A stretch of DNA of 64,000 bases from Picocystis sp. L7 (GCA_020975725.1 QXJR01000019.1:434001-498000), one strand, 5' to 3'. Counted from the stretch's first letter, positions 20,060-31,426 are shown. Program-made: numbers and translations. Notes: generated by a model not told the origin, from the letters alone.

Positions 20060-20280
20060 TGCCTCTCTCTCCCCCTCTCCCCCTCTCCCCCTCTCCACTC
20101 TCTCCCCCTGTCCACTCTCTCCCCCTCTCTCTCCCACTCTCTCCCTCTCCCCCTGTCCACTCTCTCCCCCTCTCTCTCCCACTCTCTCCCTCTCCCCCTC
20201 TCTCTCCCTCTCTCCCCCTCTCCCACTCTCCCACTCTCTCCCTCTCTCCCTCTGTCCCTTTCTGCCTCCCAGTCCGTGCC
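20060..20280 (-). repeat. Purine-rich (GGGAGAGAG)n tract, sense to the minus-strand gene
   Basis: About 220 bp of CTCTCCCC-type pyrimidine repeat on the + strand, purine on the minus strand, ending about 30 bp before the ATG at 20031. It includes two to three longer near-copies of a 35-bp unit. It resembles the tract before DNAJC11 in place and polarity. Confidence 0.65.
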
Positions 20281-21439
20281 ATGTCTGAGTCTCTGACTGT
20301 GATCCACCCTCGAGCAGGGAGGGGGTCTGCTTGGGTCGGTTCTGCTGCGAGGGGCGGTCTGCCGGAGAGGCGAGAGCCACGTGGTGACTCGAACCCCGAT
20401 CGAAAGTGCAAAAAAGACGGTCCAAGGGTGCTGCACCGTGCACGTGGGAAATGTCTACCAGGTGCGAGATTGTCGTCTTCGAGGGGATGCCACGTGGATG
20501 GAAACGTTCGCATGCGCCTGCACCGTGGACCGCACGTGGACGGTTGGATGGACTGGGAACGTTCGGACACACCCAGGTCATCCGTCCGATCGAAGGCGTC
20601 GGTCGCATGCGAATCCAAGCCACGTGTCCGAACCGATCCATCCTCCACTCGGTCCTACCGCGTCCAGGATGTCGTTCGTCCCTTCGACATCGCCAAGGGG
20701 CCCCTTCCTTGGTTCGCACCTCCTTGCCATCTTCGGTGCATTCGGATACGTCCGTTCCACGTCAGCCTTCTCCTGCCACCCTTGGACGTGTGGTTGAGGC
20801 AGAAAAGGGATCCATGGGACCGATCCCCGTGCGCTGTGTCCTTTTGGTGCGGTGTACCTGGGCGGACAGGTGACCAGCACCAAGATCTTCCTACGAAGAT
20901 CTCATCCCGACGCCCAGATCCGCACCCCGCCTTCCCTTTGGCTGGCTGATCCCACCTGGGGCGAGACGGGGCGGGGTCCCCCCCCCTCCGCCAATTCCCA
21001 TTGGTCCAGGGTCCATCGACGGATCGGGCATCCACCAATCCCCGTGCGTTTGGGATCTCCCCTCCCCAACCCGAGAATCCTCCCTTTGGATCCGATCCAT
21101 CCCGTTCGAACCTCCCTTTCAACCCACCCTTTCGTCCCCTTTCTATCGCCACGTGGAATCCGGACCACTGCTGCGAAGGGATCCAACCACCGCGCCATAT
21201 CCACGTGTGCGAGCGAACTACGCCTCTTCCACGGAGGAAGAAGCGCCAAAAGGTGATCCGAAAACGAAATGGTCGCCCACTGATCATCCGAAGAGCCAAA
21301 AAAAAGCTCCCAAGAAGGCCGTGGGGCGCCAACAAGCGCCTGGAAAAGCCGCTGGATAGAAAGCGTGGCACTGCCGGTGACAAGCCTGGAAGGAGGCAGG
21401 CACCAGGCAGTGCCACGCGTGGCGTGGACGTGGTGGAAC
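20281..21439. other. Intergenic region upstream of the GARP gene
   Basis: About 1.1 kb with several CCACGTGG G-box words (around 20390, 20450, 20500 and 21140) and a GTTCGAAC site at 21104. No credible coding frame on either strand. Likely the shared promoter of the divergent pair. Confidence 0.45.
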
Positions 21440-22570
21440 ATGAGATGCAAGGAAGAGGCGCACGATCCGACGACGCGCGATTCGAAGGGGGATGAATCCA
21501 AGGATCAAGAGAAAGGAGATCCGGACGTGTCGGAAAGGGTCACGGAAAAGCTCCAAGATAACCCAGAAGAATCCAAGGCGCCGAGCCGAATGGATCCTCA
21601 AGAAAAGGAAGAAGAAGAAAGAGGATCGAAGGATCAACCGCACACGGTTGCATCGAAACAGTCCAAACCATGTCCACCACTAGAAGAGGGAAATGAAAGC
21701 ACTAGCACCTCGGGGCAGCCGGAAAGCGGGACCGGTGAAACCCCAACCATACTCGACCGCGTTGATTTAAAAGGAAAACAAAAGGTTCAAGGAACAGGTC
21801 CAAAGGATGCAGCACAGGGTAAGCCAATGAAACGAGAGTATGGAAGCTCCCAAGATAAAGCAACGGTGGTGGCAGAGAACGTACCCGAAGATCCACGCGA
21901 TACACACGTTACTGCAGAGAAGGCCAAAGCCGCCGCCCATGCACGCTCTCATCCGTCATCCTCTGAAGAGGAGGATCGGCCCATAAAGAAACCTCGCCTG
22001 GTCTGGACTCCTGAATTGCACAATCGATTCATGAATGCTGTGAACCACCTAGGAATAAAAAACGCAGTGCCCAAAACCATACTGCAGCTGATGAACGTGG
22101 AAGGCATGACCAGAGAGAACGTAGCAAGTCACTTGCAGAAGTACAGGCTCTTTCTGAAGAGGACGGCTGGATTGCCACCCAACGCAGCTCTGCCGTCTGA
22201 CACAGCAGTCCAGGTGCCACACGTGCATACACAATCAGCAGGGCCCAGTGCTTGGTCTGACAAACCACGGGACAAGAGCACCACAGAGAACACAAGTCCG
22301 ACAAGGGAGGGGAATCCATCACCAGCTCCGGAGGCAACTGCACACTCGTACCCCCCATTCATGGGTATGCAATATGGGAGTCACATGATGCCCCCCTTTC
22401 CCATGGGTATGGGTATGGGCATGGGCATGGGCATGCATGGACAGGCCCTGCAATCCTTCTATCCTTTTGGAGGAATTCCTTGGTGGACAGGAGAATATCC
22501 AGGTGAAGGTGCCGATCCTCGTTCCATGGGCGGAAGTCAACCCCCCGAAGAAAAGAACGGCACGAGCTGA
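21440..22570 (+). CDS. LUX: LUX/PCL1-like GARP (G2-like Myb) transcription factor
   Basis: 376 residues. The single GARP DNA-binding domain (about 180-245) contains [20 protein letters not shown], then [18 protein letters not shown] and [16 protein letters not shown]. This is nearly the signature of LUX ARRHYTHMO/PCL1/BOA, the DNA-binding part of the plant evening complex that represses clock genes at night. Flanks are acidic and disordered, and the C-terminus is Met/Gly/Pro-rich ([13 protein letters not shown]). The start at 21440 is the first ATG in a frame otherwise open from a non-ATG codon; an upstream exon cannot be excluded. Two TGTAA signals follow, and the convergent MDAR stop is 115 bp away. 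Confidence 0.85.
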   Translation: MRCKEEAHDPTTRDSKGDESKDQEKGDPDVSERVTEKLQDNPEESKAPSRMDPQEKEEEERGSKDQPHTVASKQSKPCPPLEEGNESTSTSGQPESGTGETPTILDRVDLKGKQKVQGTGPKDAAQGKPMKREYGSSQDKATVVAENVPEDPRDTHVTAEKAKAAAHARSHPSSSEEEDRPIKKPRLVWTPELHNRFMNAVNHLGIKNAVPKTILQLMNVEGMTRENVASHLQKYRLFLKRTAGLPPNAALPSDTAVQVPHVHTQSAGPSAWSDKPRDKSTTENTSPTREGNPSPAPEATAHSYPPFMGMQYGSHMMPPFPMGMGMGMGMGMHGQALQSFYPFGGIPWWTGEYPGEGADPRSMGGSQPPEEKNGTS

Positions 22571-22664
22571 CCATTCCGTGGGGGCAGCATGTGACCGACA
22601 GCAAACCATACGGCTACAGCGTGGATATATGAGCTCTGCGACGCAGTGCAAACACTCAGAGGCA

Positions 22665-22680
22665 TGTAATTCGCGTGTAA
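22665..22680 (+). terminator. Two putative TGTAA polyadenylation signals
   Basis: TGTAA at 22665-22669 and again at 22676-22680, 95-110 bases past the stop of the LUX-like gene and just short of the convergent MDAR stop. Confidence 0.4.
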
Positions 22681-22685
22681 AATTT

Positions 22686-24056
22686 TTACAGCTTTGAAGC
22701 AAAATCAGGGCCCATGGCCTGCAGATCCTCCTTTGACGGTGCAGTGGGACGGGCTTTGGCCACCTTCTTGATGCTTTCGAAGTCTTCTGCACTCCCGCCT
22801 TCCATGAATGCCCCCACCACCTTCCCATCTCGAATCCAATAGGCCCCAAACTTCTTCTCTTCAGGATTTCCAAACATTACATGCTCTCCTTCGTTGACGC
22901 CGTAAAGCTGCCAAGAGAGATCGAACACCCTCGAGTAGAAATATGGAAGATAATCGTAGTCTGTTTGTGCCTCTGGCTTCAGGATCGACTTGACAGCATG
23001 AGCTGCTGTCAATCGTGCATTGACCACATGTTCTGAGCGTTGCACCTTCCCACCTTCGCACAACAGGGGAAAGGCTGCAATATCCCCGACAGCAAAAATG
23101 TTGGGATCGCTGGACTGCATCTGTCCATTCACCTTGATCCCTCCAGCTTCCATCTCCACCTGATCATTCAGCATCTCCACGTTGGGCCTTGCACCGACGC
23201 CCGCCACGACCATGTCGCATGGCAGCTCCATTCCATCTTTGAGATTGACCTTACAGATCTTCCCGCTTTCATTGCAGGTGAAAAGGGAGATGACCCTCCC
23301 TTTCATGAATTTCACCCCCTTGCTTTCGTAGTACTTTTCGTAGAATTCAGAGATTTCCTTGGGGAAGATGCGCTGCATGATGTAATCTTCAGGAAAGATC
23401 ACGGTGACGTCCAGTCCATTGAGACAGAGGGCAGCTGCACATTCCAATCCAATGTACCCTCCTCCGATCACGGCGGCTTTCCCTCCAGCTTGTTTGGCAG
23501 CCTGAATGGCTTGAACGATCTGGTCCGCGTCGGCTACGTCTCTGAGGTAGTAGATTCCGGTCCCATCGGCTCCTTCCATCTTGAAGTCTTTGTACAAGTT
23601 GGTGGGCCTGGCACCAGTGGCCATCACGAGCTTCTCGTACTTGACCACGTCTCCCGAAGCGGTGTGCACTTCTTTGGCTTTGGCATCTACGCTCACCACC
23701 TTGGTGTTGGTGCGGAAGTCCACGCCTCGCTCGGCGTACCAGTCGGGTTCTTGGCGTTCACCGCCGCCTCCCACGGTGGTGTGGAATCCAGGCAGCCTCG
23801 CCGGTTTCTCCGGGAACAGGTACGCTTTGCTGAGCGCCGGTCTCTCGTAGCTGACGTACGCTTCGTCGCCGAGGACACACACTTGTCCAGGCGACACGCC
23901 GCCTTCCACGAACGCTTTGGCGGCGTATCCGGCCGCGTTTCCGCCTCCCACCACCACGTAGGGATACGAGGATGCACTCATCGTCGCGCAACGCCTCGTT
24001 CCTGCACTCGTGCGCCTCCTGAACCACGCTCGTGCTGCGCGCGTGGCCACGGCCAT
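22686..24056 (-). CDS. MDAR: Monodehydroascorbate reductase
   Basis: 456 residues, one exon. FAD- and NAD(P)H-dependent enzyme that regenerates ascorbate from its radical in the ascorbate-glutathione cycle. Visible: N-terminal FAD dinucleotide fold VVVGGGNAAGYAAKAF (about 35-50), NAD(P) fold AAVIGGGYIGLECAAAL (about 190-206), and the C-terminal FAD contact AVGDIAAFPL. The first 27 residues (MAVATRAARAWFRRRTSAG) are basic and Ala-rich, implying import into plastid or mitochondrion. No peroxisomal signal ends the protein (FASKL); SKL-like endings normally need the last three residues S-K-L, and here the last three are indeed SKL, so dual targeting with the peroxisome is plausible. Several GTTAAC words lie upstream. 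Confidence 0.9.
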   Translation of the reverse strand: MAVATRAARAWFRRRTSAGTRRCATMSASSYPYVVVGGGNAAGYAAKAFVEGGVSPGQVCVLGDEAYVSYERPALSKAYLFPEKPARLPGFHTTVGGGGERQEPDWYAERGVDFRTNTKVVSVDAKAKEVHTASGDVVKYEKLVMATGARPTNLYKDFKMEGADGTGIYYLRDVADADQIVQAIQAAKQAGGKAAVIGGGYIGLECAAALCLNGLDVTVIFPEDYIMQRIFPKEISEFYEKYYESKGVKFMKGRVISLFTCNESGKICKVNLKDGMELPCDMVVAGVGARPNVEMLNDQVEMEAGGIKVNGQMQSSDPNIFAVGDIAAFPLLCEGGKVQRSEHVVNARLTAAHAVKSILKPEAQTDYDYLPYFYSRVFDLSWQLYGVNEGEHVMFGNPEEKKFGAYWIRDGKVVGAFMEGGSAEDFESIKKVAKARPTAPSKEDLQAMGPDFASKL

Positions 24057-24086
24057 GCGTCGGTTTTCCGCCGTTCGAGTTTGCAC

Positions 24087-24260
24087 GAGTTAACCCGAGT
24101 CTTCTCCCCCTCGATCTCCTCACGAATCGAAAGTTAACCGACCGTTCCCCTTCTCGAAGGTTCCCCCGTACGATCGACCGATGGGCTTCGCACGAGTTAA
24201 GTCGAGTTTCGTCCTCCCTCCTCCTCCCACGAATGGGAGGGGTGAAGTCCGAGGTTAACC
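24087..24260. promoter_or_regulatory. Cluster of GTTAAC words upstream of MDAR
   Basis: GAGTTAACCC (24087), GTTAACC (24132), CACGAGTTAAGTCGAG (about 24191) and GGTTAACC (24253) lie 31-204 bp upstream of the MDAR start. The same palindrome precedes the starts at 31427 and 33194. Confidence 0.4.
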
Positions 24261-25290
24261 TACGTGCGACCCCTCGTGCCCCCTTCCCCTCCCAAACCGT
24301 GGTGGGTGGGGACACGTGCCCCCCTCCATCCACCGACACGAATCCATCCCACCCGGATCGGATCCGTTCGTGGCTGGGACACCAGGGGGAGTTTCTTCTC
24401 GGAAGGGGATAGGACAGCGACGAGGGTCGGAGGGGGTCGGACGGACGGACCTCACGTGGAGGATGGACGAAACAACCAATGAAGCACGTGGAAGATAGGG
24501 ATACGGAACGGATTCCCTGGACATCCCAGGATGAACGACCAAGAAAACCACCCACGTCACACCTCGGATCGATGCTCGAGATGCGAGGCACCTACGCCAA
24601 CGCTGGGAACGAAACCCACGTCCACCAACCGAGATGTGAACGCCGAGGTAGAACCTAGTCTTCTAGAGGAGGGAAAATCGCGACAAGTTCCGCACTCGCG
24701 ACGGTTTTGCCGAACGGACGGCAAGAGCAATCCAACGTGTGTAGGGACCCCTGTGGATTTCCTTTGGTACGTCGATGCGTGGTCGCACTTCAAAATTGTT
24801 TCTTCTTCTCACGGAGAAATACCGTCGCAAGATGGAGCCCATGGCTTCTAGTGAAGAAACGCGCACGCACCACGATGAATCGAAATCTCATCCTCGCATG
24901 CTTGCCGTTGCATTGAAACCAATGCCCTCCTACTAGGAACCGCCACCATTGGTTCCCACTCGCGGAGCGTTAGACCCGTGTGCGTTGTTGCACACGCTCT
25001 CGAGGGAACGGGACGCCATGTGGTCTAAAGCATGCATCCGACATCGTGGGCATGTGCACCGCACCCCTCCATACCGTTTTCACCACCAAGTTTTCGGTTT
25101 TGCAACGGTCTTCGGAGACGACCTTCGTGCGTACTCTCGGGATCCTCGAAAGGGCACCCTTTCGGGTTCGATTGGGAGGATGTGTGGGTTCGATTGGAAC
25201 GACCTGACCGGAACGAAAGGGAGACGAACGGACCAGACGACGAAGACGCGACGTTGGACGCGCTTCGTGCGCGTCGCGAGCTCAGTAGCG
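24261..25290. other. Divergent promoter interval
   Basis: About 1 kb between MDAR and the beta-helix gene. It holds ACACGTG words and a CGAAAGGGCACCCTTTCGGG site near 25150. No coding frame accepted. Confidence 0.4.
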
Positions 25291-27022
25291 ATGGCGAAAC
25301 GCGCGCTTTTCACGTGCACGATCCTGATGTGGATGCAGGAGTTCGTCTGGGGACACGTGGGACTTTGCCTGGAACGCACCAGGTGCGGTGGAAGACGTTG
25401 CGCGACGAAGCCGGAGGACGCGAACCGTCGCTTACCGAACCACGACGTGACGTGATGCGAAGCGAAGCTTCTCCAGGCGCATCTGGGAAGGGGAACGTGG
25501 ATGCATGATTCAAAGAGACCAACGCGGCAGGACCAGGTCCTTGCAAGAGGTCCCAGTCGGAAGCGAACCTTCGGGAGTGGAGTTCGAAGACGAACTGGTC
25601 GTCGAACAAGGCTCCATGGCCGAGCTGCTGGTGATCACTTCGTTTGGGCAGACGATCAGTGAATACAAGGAATGGGGGCCTGAAATAGTGGAGATACTCG
25701 AAAAGCGTACATTAGCGGAAGTGCGGCGATTGCTGGCCACGTACTTCTCCGAAACCGACGTGGACGAGGCCACCGACACACAGAGGGATGGTGTTGATGA
25801 CCAAGGAAGGCTGGTGGTGGAAACCATGGCTGTCCTACCCATATCGTACGAATCAGCCGTAGAAAACCCTTTGGTGAACCAGGCTATACGTGAACTTCGT
25901 AGGGCAAGCTACGAATGGAACGTCAAAGGAAAAAAAGCAACCGCGGAGAACACTGCTATCCTACTGATCAAGGGCGAAGACATCATGCAGACCATCGGAG
26001 GAGAGTCCGTAGAAGAAAACAATGGAGACCTGTCCGATAGTCCCCCGGAGGAACAGGCGCCAGCCGTAGACCTTCCCAGATCGGAGCTGTTTGAGGAAGA
26101 GCAGCCCATCTTTGTACAAGCCAAGGATTGCCAATCCCTGGCCTCGGCTTTGATGGGGAATGCCACCGACATTGTTCTGACCGAAAACATCGAGCTGGAC
26201 TGTGGACCTTTGCCGCACATCAACAAGACTGTGTCCATCATCACCGACTGCAGCGAAAGACAGCGTTGCGCATTGGATGCGTTGGAAGAAGGAAACATCT
26301 TTCGAGTCTTGGAATCAGGGCTTCTAGAGCTCAAGAACCTTGCCATGGTCGGAGGATTGACCAATGGAGGAGAGGGAGGAGGAGCGGTAAGCATCAGGGG
26401 GGGCGGGGTCGTTTTTATCGATTGTTTCTTCTTCGGAAACACTGCCATGAATGGAGGGGCCGTAGCCCTCAATGGCGGTCGTGCTACATTCATACGGTGC
26501 ATCTTTAACGAGAATAAGTCAGATTTTGGGGGTGCCGTAGGCATCTTCCAGTCTGCTGCACTGTTTGACTCATGCACATTTAGTAACAACGCAGCAGACT
26601 TAGGACAATTGGATGGTGGCTACGGAGGGGCTGTGGATCTTTTTGATGCACGCAACGTCACCTTTCGGGATTGCTCCTTCACTGGCAACTATGCATCGAG
26701 GGATGGTGGGGCTGTCACAGTGTACGAGAGGACAGATGCACGCTTTGATAGGTGCACGTTTTCTACGAATGTTGCTGAATTTATTGCTGGAGGGGTATCA
26801 GTTGTGGCAGCAAGGGTGCACTTCGATGACTGCAACTTCGGTGCTCAGCAGGGAGGCGGTGGAACTGATGTTCATGCAGCAGAATCTCAGGTAAGCTATT
26901 GCCAAATATCAAGCAGAATGAACGTTGGAGGAGATCTTTTCTTTTGCTGCTGTGGCGAGGAATGTACAGGAGGAATAAGCACAAGAACGGACACCCCTGC
27001 TGTACTTGTCCCGGGTCCATAG
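25291..27022 (+). CDS. Secreted right-handed beta-helix (POMP-like) protein
   Basis: Exons 25291-25382 and 25531-27022 (148-nt intron, GTGCGG...GCAG) give 527 residues. Exon 1 is a clear signal peptide (MAKRALFTCTILMWMQEFVW). Residues to about 200 are an acidic, unrecognised region. About 230-510 form a parallel beta-helix: repeated units of the type FxxCxFxxNxAxxGGAV, for example CTFSNNAADLG, GGAVTVYERT and CIFNENKSDFGGAV, as in chlamydial polymorphic outer-membrane proteins and algal surface proteins. There is no membrane anchor or GPI-like tail, so secretion to the cell wall or matrix is likely. No catalytic motif of pectate lyases is seen. Confidence 0.75.
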
Positions 27023-27490
27023 GCTCACTGTTTCAATCTGACGACCTTGTGGGTAAGATCACTACCAAATCATGGTACATCAGTAGGAACACCTTCCACA
27101 GTCACGATCATTCCCTACATGGCTTGCGACCGTCTTTGTAGCACGAAATACAAATTTGAATAATGAAACTGTCATGAAACCGAATAGTATACTGTGGCCC
27201 AGGGGTCTTACCATTGCTGTACTTGACGGTCCGGTCCTTGCGCTTGTTATGCATGCATGGGAGGAAGTGAAACTTCCTCAATGCACCAAGTGATAATAAG
27301 TTGTCCTCGGACAAACGTCCTGTCATTGATTGTCTACACCAGCTTTCACTCAAACTTTCCATTGGTTTGGCCAGCTCAAACAGCAGGACAGCACGATCGC
27401 GAAACCGTGGCCAAGCCAAGGGCGTTGTACGAGACGCATATGGCTGGTCGCGTTCACTGCTCGTCCAATTCGTTGCACACAATTTGCCAT

Positions 27491-27881
27491 TCATGCTTCT
27501 GTCTCATTTTTCATCGCAGGCTCTTTCGGCTTTCCAAACCAATGGGTCCATGGTGCCACATTCGACTCTCCCAGTCCCTTGGATCCGACATTTCCAGGTC
27601 AGCCTCTCCTACCACTTCCGAGTGGGTTTATATCCATCTACAGATCCACCAACGTACCCTCTTCTTGCGATAGCAGCTCCAGAATCGCTCGTAGGCTTCG
27701 TTGCACTGGAATGGCTGACCGCCACGGTAGCACTTGATCAGTTCCACTGCAGGCGTCGATCCACCACTCTCCCGTCAGCTCTTGTTGTCGCACCCTTGTT
27801 TCTCTCCTTCTCCTCGCACCTATGCGGTCGAGACGCACGCTGTTCTTCGGCACATGCTTCGATGGCTTCCGCTTTGGACAT
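27491..27881 (-). CDS. Small twin-CX9C (CHCH) mitochondrial protein, three exons
   Basis: Exons 27881-27839, 27746-27658 and 27577-27491 (introns 92 and 80 nt) encode 72 residues, too small and split to appear as one frame. The joined protein reads MSKAEAIEAC-AEEQLELIK-C, then YRGGQPFQ, then C-NEAYERFWS-C-YRKKR: two exact Cys-X9-Cys motifs, the first completed only by the exon 1-2 junction. Twin CX9C proteins are oxidised by MIA40 and form a helical hairpin in the intermembrane space. Members serve as cytochrome-oxidase assembly factors or MICOS parts. The tail APWTHWFGKPKEP is from exon 3. The exact subfamily is not recognised. Donors are GTGCGT and GTACGT. Confidence 0.75.
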
Positions 27882-28696
27882 CGCTTCTCCATCAGTTTTG
27901 TCCATCCTCGTCGGTTGTCCATTTGTGTGTTTCCATGTCCTCCCCATCCTCCCCCAATGGGAAAGATGGTCCAAGGAGGGATTGCTAGGACAAACACGTG
28001 TTGGATGCATGGAAGGGGGATAAATGCATGGACAAACATGCCACGGGCCACTTGTTGTCCTCCATCCGTGTTGGCAATTGTCCTTTGGACGTCCAATCCT
28101 GAATGGCTTGGTGCTCGAAGGATCCCCTTGCGCTCTGCATGGGAATCGAATGGAAATCAGAAGTAGGGGAAGACAAGCTGTTCCATTGGAAAGTGCACGG
28201 TGGAGATGTTTCTCTATGGATGGGTTGTGCGAATCCATGGGAAGAAACATCCTTGCCCCTGGTGCCGCATCTCGAGGTACAACAATGAATGCAAATGTTG
28301 AGCGGGTGTGTTGAAAACAAGCCGTCTTTGTGGCACGAGCATTGGCCGTGCCCCAACCCGATCGCTACCACCCGCAAGATCTCTTGTTCTGACGGGGAAG
28401 GATGTTCGCTCTAGCCTGTATAGATGGTTGTCAATGAATCCAAGGTATGGTGTTTTCCGCCTCCTCTCCTCAATGGCTGGTCTCTCCTACCACTACACAA
28501 CGTGTGATAGGGACCAACTTCCCTCTATTCGTTCCCATCGATCAGGTGCTTGACCCTTGCATGCCACGTCTCCGTTGCTTTCCATCTCCTGGCTTCCTTG
28601 TGGTTTGGATCCTTCTTCAACCCCACCTTGGCGGTGTCTGGGACTCGAAAGTGACCCAATCAGGCCACAGGTGGATGCGAGGGACACTTCCCGACC
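27882..28696. other. Divergent interval, no gene recognised
   Basis: About 0.8 kb between the CX9C and YidD genes. Short frames exist on both strands but none shows a recognisable domain. Confidence 0.4.
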
Positions 28697-29104
28697 ATGA
28701 AGACGTGCAAAGCGGCCATGCCGACAGGAGCTGTGCAAGTGCGCTCCTGCGGTGGGTGTCGGAAAGGAACCCAGGCAAGAGCAGGGAGGTCCAGCAACGC
28801 GAAAGGGGAAGCGAATGCGGCCGTGTCGGCACTCAAGTGGTACAAATCCACGGTTTCGCCGCTGATCCCGCCCAGCTGTCGGTACGTGCCGACGTGTTCC
28901 GAGTACGCCATGGAAGCGTTTGGGAACTACGGATGGGCCAGAGGTGCGCTGATGACCTCGTGGAGGCTCGCCAGGTGCAATCCTCTTGGTGGAAGCGGAT
29001 ACGATCCAGCCAAATGGGAGAACACGCCTTTCGCACGCTGGTGGCCGATCGAGGAAGAAGAACACGAGCCAGACGAGCACAGTGAACAGCAGGAGAGAGA
29101 ATGA
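28697..29104 (+). CDS. YidD: YidD-family membrane-protein insertion factor, organelle-targeted
   Basis: 135 residues from the ATG at 28697. The YidD domain (about 45-105) begins KWYKSTVSPLIPPSCRYVPT and continues CSEYAMEAFGNYGW and ARCNPLGGSGYDP, with the conserved Cys residues and Y-P-T-C-S/E-Y pattern. Bacterial YidD assists the YidC insertase; in plants the protein is nuclear-encoded and presumed to act in the plastid. About 40 N-terminal residues (Cys/Arg/Ala-rich) fit a transit peptide. The last 20 are acidic and not part of the family. Single exon. Confidence 0.85.
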   Translation: MKTCKAAMPTGAVQVRSCGGCRKGTQARAGRSSNAKGEANAAVSALKWYKSTVSPLIPPSCRYVPTCSEYAMEAFGNYGWARGALMTSWRLARCNPLGGSGYDPAKWENTPFARWWPIEEEEHEPDEHSEQQERE

Positions 29105-29765
29105 AGGCATACACGTGAGTGGTTGCGATGGTTGTCGCCAACGCAGGATGAACACCGTGGAATGGGTAAAGTCCTCCAACCAAGCAATCGGGCAGGAGCG
29201 CGGATCACGGTGGCCCAGGTCCTGGAGGTGTGGATGGGGAAGGACGGGTTGCACGAGCACTGTCCAACCCCATGGGTCTATAAGATGGTGAATATGAAAG
29301 AGGTACAAGGAAAAGGCCACCCTCAGAGGCGGCCACCTACTAGTGCACGAAATTCGCGTGGTTGCACTCATCTACCATTGCCACACACGGGCACAGCACA
29401 AAATCCAATGAAAGCAAGTGTGAGTCAGGGGAGGTTTGGCTGTTGTTTGTTCCCTGGGAGTACAGCTTGAGAATGGGAGCGTGGGCTGTTACCTGCAATA
29501 GGTAAGCCATGGGTCTTCTGAGAGCAAGGCCCAGCACGAACGAGTGCATGCTGTGGATTGGCCAAAGACACGGTGATCGGGTAAGAACACCGGGCGAGCT
29601 GAAGGAGAACTGCTCGGTAATCAAGCAGTTCCAAGCTTCTCTGCAGAGTAGAAGCCCTCCAACGCAGCGTGTAGAAGATGGGCCTACGGGATGCACTAGG
29701 AAGGAAAGTGGTCACGGATACTCTGTGTCTGGGGCCCACCAATAAAAAGCTGTGGAGCTTCAGAA
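29105..29765. other. Interval between YidD and the convergent RRM gene
   Basis: About 660 bp with no supported gene. Presumably 3' UTRs. Frames here lack recognisable features. Confidence 0.4.
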
Positions 29766-31003
29766 TCACCGTCGCCCCTTTGCTCCACCTTTTGGGGGTC
29801 TGGCAAAGGAGATCTTGAGCACTGCACTGTTTTTGTCTTCCAAGTCTAGGGGGTACCCTTGCACTGTCTCTCTTGCATTGTATGCTGCAGCGGCTGTAGA
29901 GAACTCAACAAATATGAGGTTGACTTTTTCTCCCTCAACTTTTTGACTGTCCCGGGTGACATACCTCACATACTTGAACCCCTCAAACGGCCTGAATATG
30001 TGGGCAATCTCACGTTTTGGGATGTTGAAAGGCACACCGTCCAAGTAAAGGGTGGGCGTGGCTTCTTGAGGGAGGTTCATCATCTCCCCTGGCCCGCCCA
30101 TCCGAGGAGGGGCGGGTCCACCTGCACCCATCATGCCTCCGCCCATGCCCACGGGTTGAGGGCCAGCCATGCCCCCTGCGACGCCCCCTGCCATCCCGCC
30201 GCCCATCCCCGAGGGACCACGGCCGCCTAAATCTGCTCGCGGATCACGGGGGTAGTCCATGCCTTGGCCCATGCCCATTGGCTGCTGTTGTTGCTGCTGC
30301 ATGCCATAGCCCCCTCCCATTCCTCCTTGCATCATTCCACCCAGCATTTGCTCTCCTCCAGCCGGCACGTTCATGCCCATCCCTCCCTCCATCCCCATGC
30401 CCATGCCCATGCCTGGCATGGATGGGTTGTATCCACTGCCAGCAGGCATGCCTCCCATCATTCCTCCCATTTGTCCTTGTCCTGGACCAGAGCCCATGTG
30501 GGCGTTGCCCATGCCTCCACCCGCACCAGGTTGTCGTGGCATGGCTTCTTCGGACGCCTGTCCGTCTCCACGGAGTCGCTTCTGACCACGAGTCGTGCTG
30601 CTTTTAGCCGTCTCGATCTGCAGTCCGCTGGCACTGTGGTCGTTCGGATTGGCCCATCCTTGCCATCCCGTGTACATGCTCCTGGCCGTCATCGCCGACG
30701 CGTTGTCCGAGAAATCGACGAATCCGACGTTCCTGCGGTGCATCCATCCGAAACGGATCCGTCCACCGTCAGATTCCGTCCGCCACATCACGCCGTTCCA
30801 GTTCACGCGCTTTCGAATCCGTCTCGGCGTTCGTTTCCTTCCTTCCATCGACGCGTGTGCACGTACTTCCCGTTCTTGTCCTTGCGGATGCGGCTGCCCA
30901 CGCATCCGTCTAGCTGGGAGAACAGCCTCGTGAACTCGCTGGCTTGCAGTTCCGACGGCAGATTGCTCACGAACAGCGTCACCACCTCGTCTGCGTTCGC
31001 CAT
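29766..31003 (-). CDS. Two-RRM RNA-binding protein (NSR/RBPMS-like)
   Basis: Exons 31003-30867 and 30732-29766 (134-nt intron, GTACGT...GCAG), 367 residues. The intron splits RRM1: TLFVSNLPSELQASEF and GSRIRKDKNGK join NVGFVDFSDNASAMTA. A long Gly/Met-rich linker follows (MGGMMGGMPAG units, a Gln run, then GGMAGG units). RRM2 near the C-terminus reads PTLYLDGVPFNIPKREIAHI ... VNLIFVEFST ... LKISFARPP. This pairing, with the RRM2 phrase on the model HIFRPFxGFKxVR, resembles plant nuclear-speckle RNA-binding proteins and animal RBPMS, which act in mRNA processing. Confidence 0.8.
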
Positions 31004-31184
31004 GGCTGCTCGTCGCGTCGCGAAGCTCGCGTTGGAATGGACGTCGGCGGCGGCTCCTCCCACGAGCCAGGACCGCCCGCTCCTACATGAACCGTCGAGG
31101 AGAAGGCATGAGGGAGGCAATCCTCTGCGGTTCGGGGACGGCTGGGCGGGACGGGTTGTCCGTTCCATCGCGCTCTCGGGTATC

Positions 31185-31335
31185 GAGATCTCGATGCGAT
31201 TTCGCAACGCATCGCAATCTTTTGCGTGGGAAGATCTCGATGTGAATCGCATCTCGATCGCGATCTCGGTGTTCAAGAGATCTCGATTCCATGCCCCATT
31301 CATCGAGATCTCTACCCGGGGGAGGTCTCGATGGT
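31185..31335. promoter_or_regulatory. Dense GAGATCTCGAT repeat cluster
   Basis: Seven or more copies of ATCTCGAT or its complement in 150 bp, several centred on the palindrome GAGATCTC, between the divergent starts at 31003 and 31427. The same word clusters at 6161-6215. Function inferred only. Confidence 0.4.
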
Positions 31336-31426
31336 CCTCGGTTCTCCCGGGCATGGAGAGGGGTTCGACACGGGGCGAGGATGGCCTCCGATCGAAGTTT
31401 AGGGAAGGGTTAACCGACGCTTGGGC

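Noticed and set aside
27985-28377. 130-codon minus frame between the CX9C and YidD genes
   Set aside because: Low-quality composition and no motif; treated as promoter interval.
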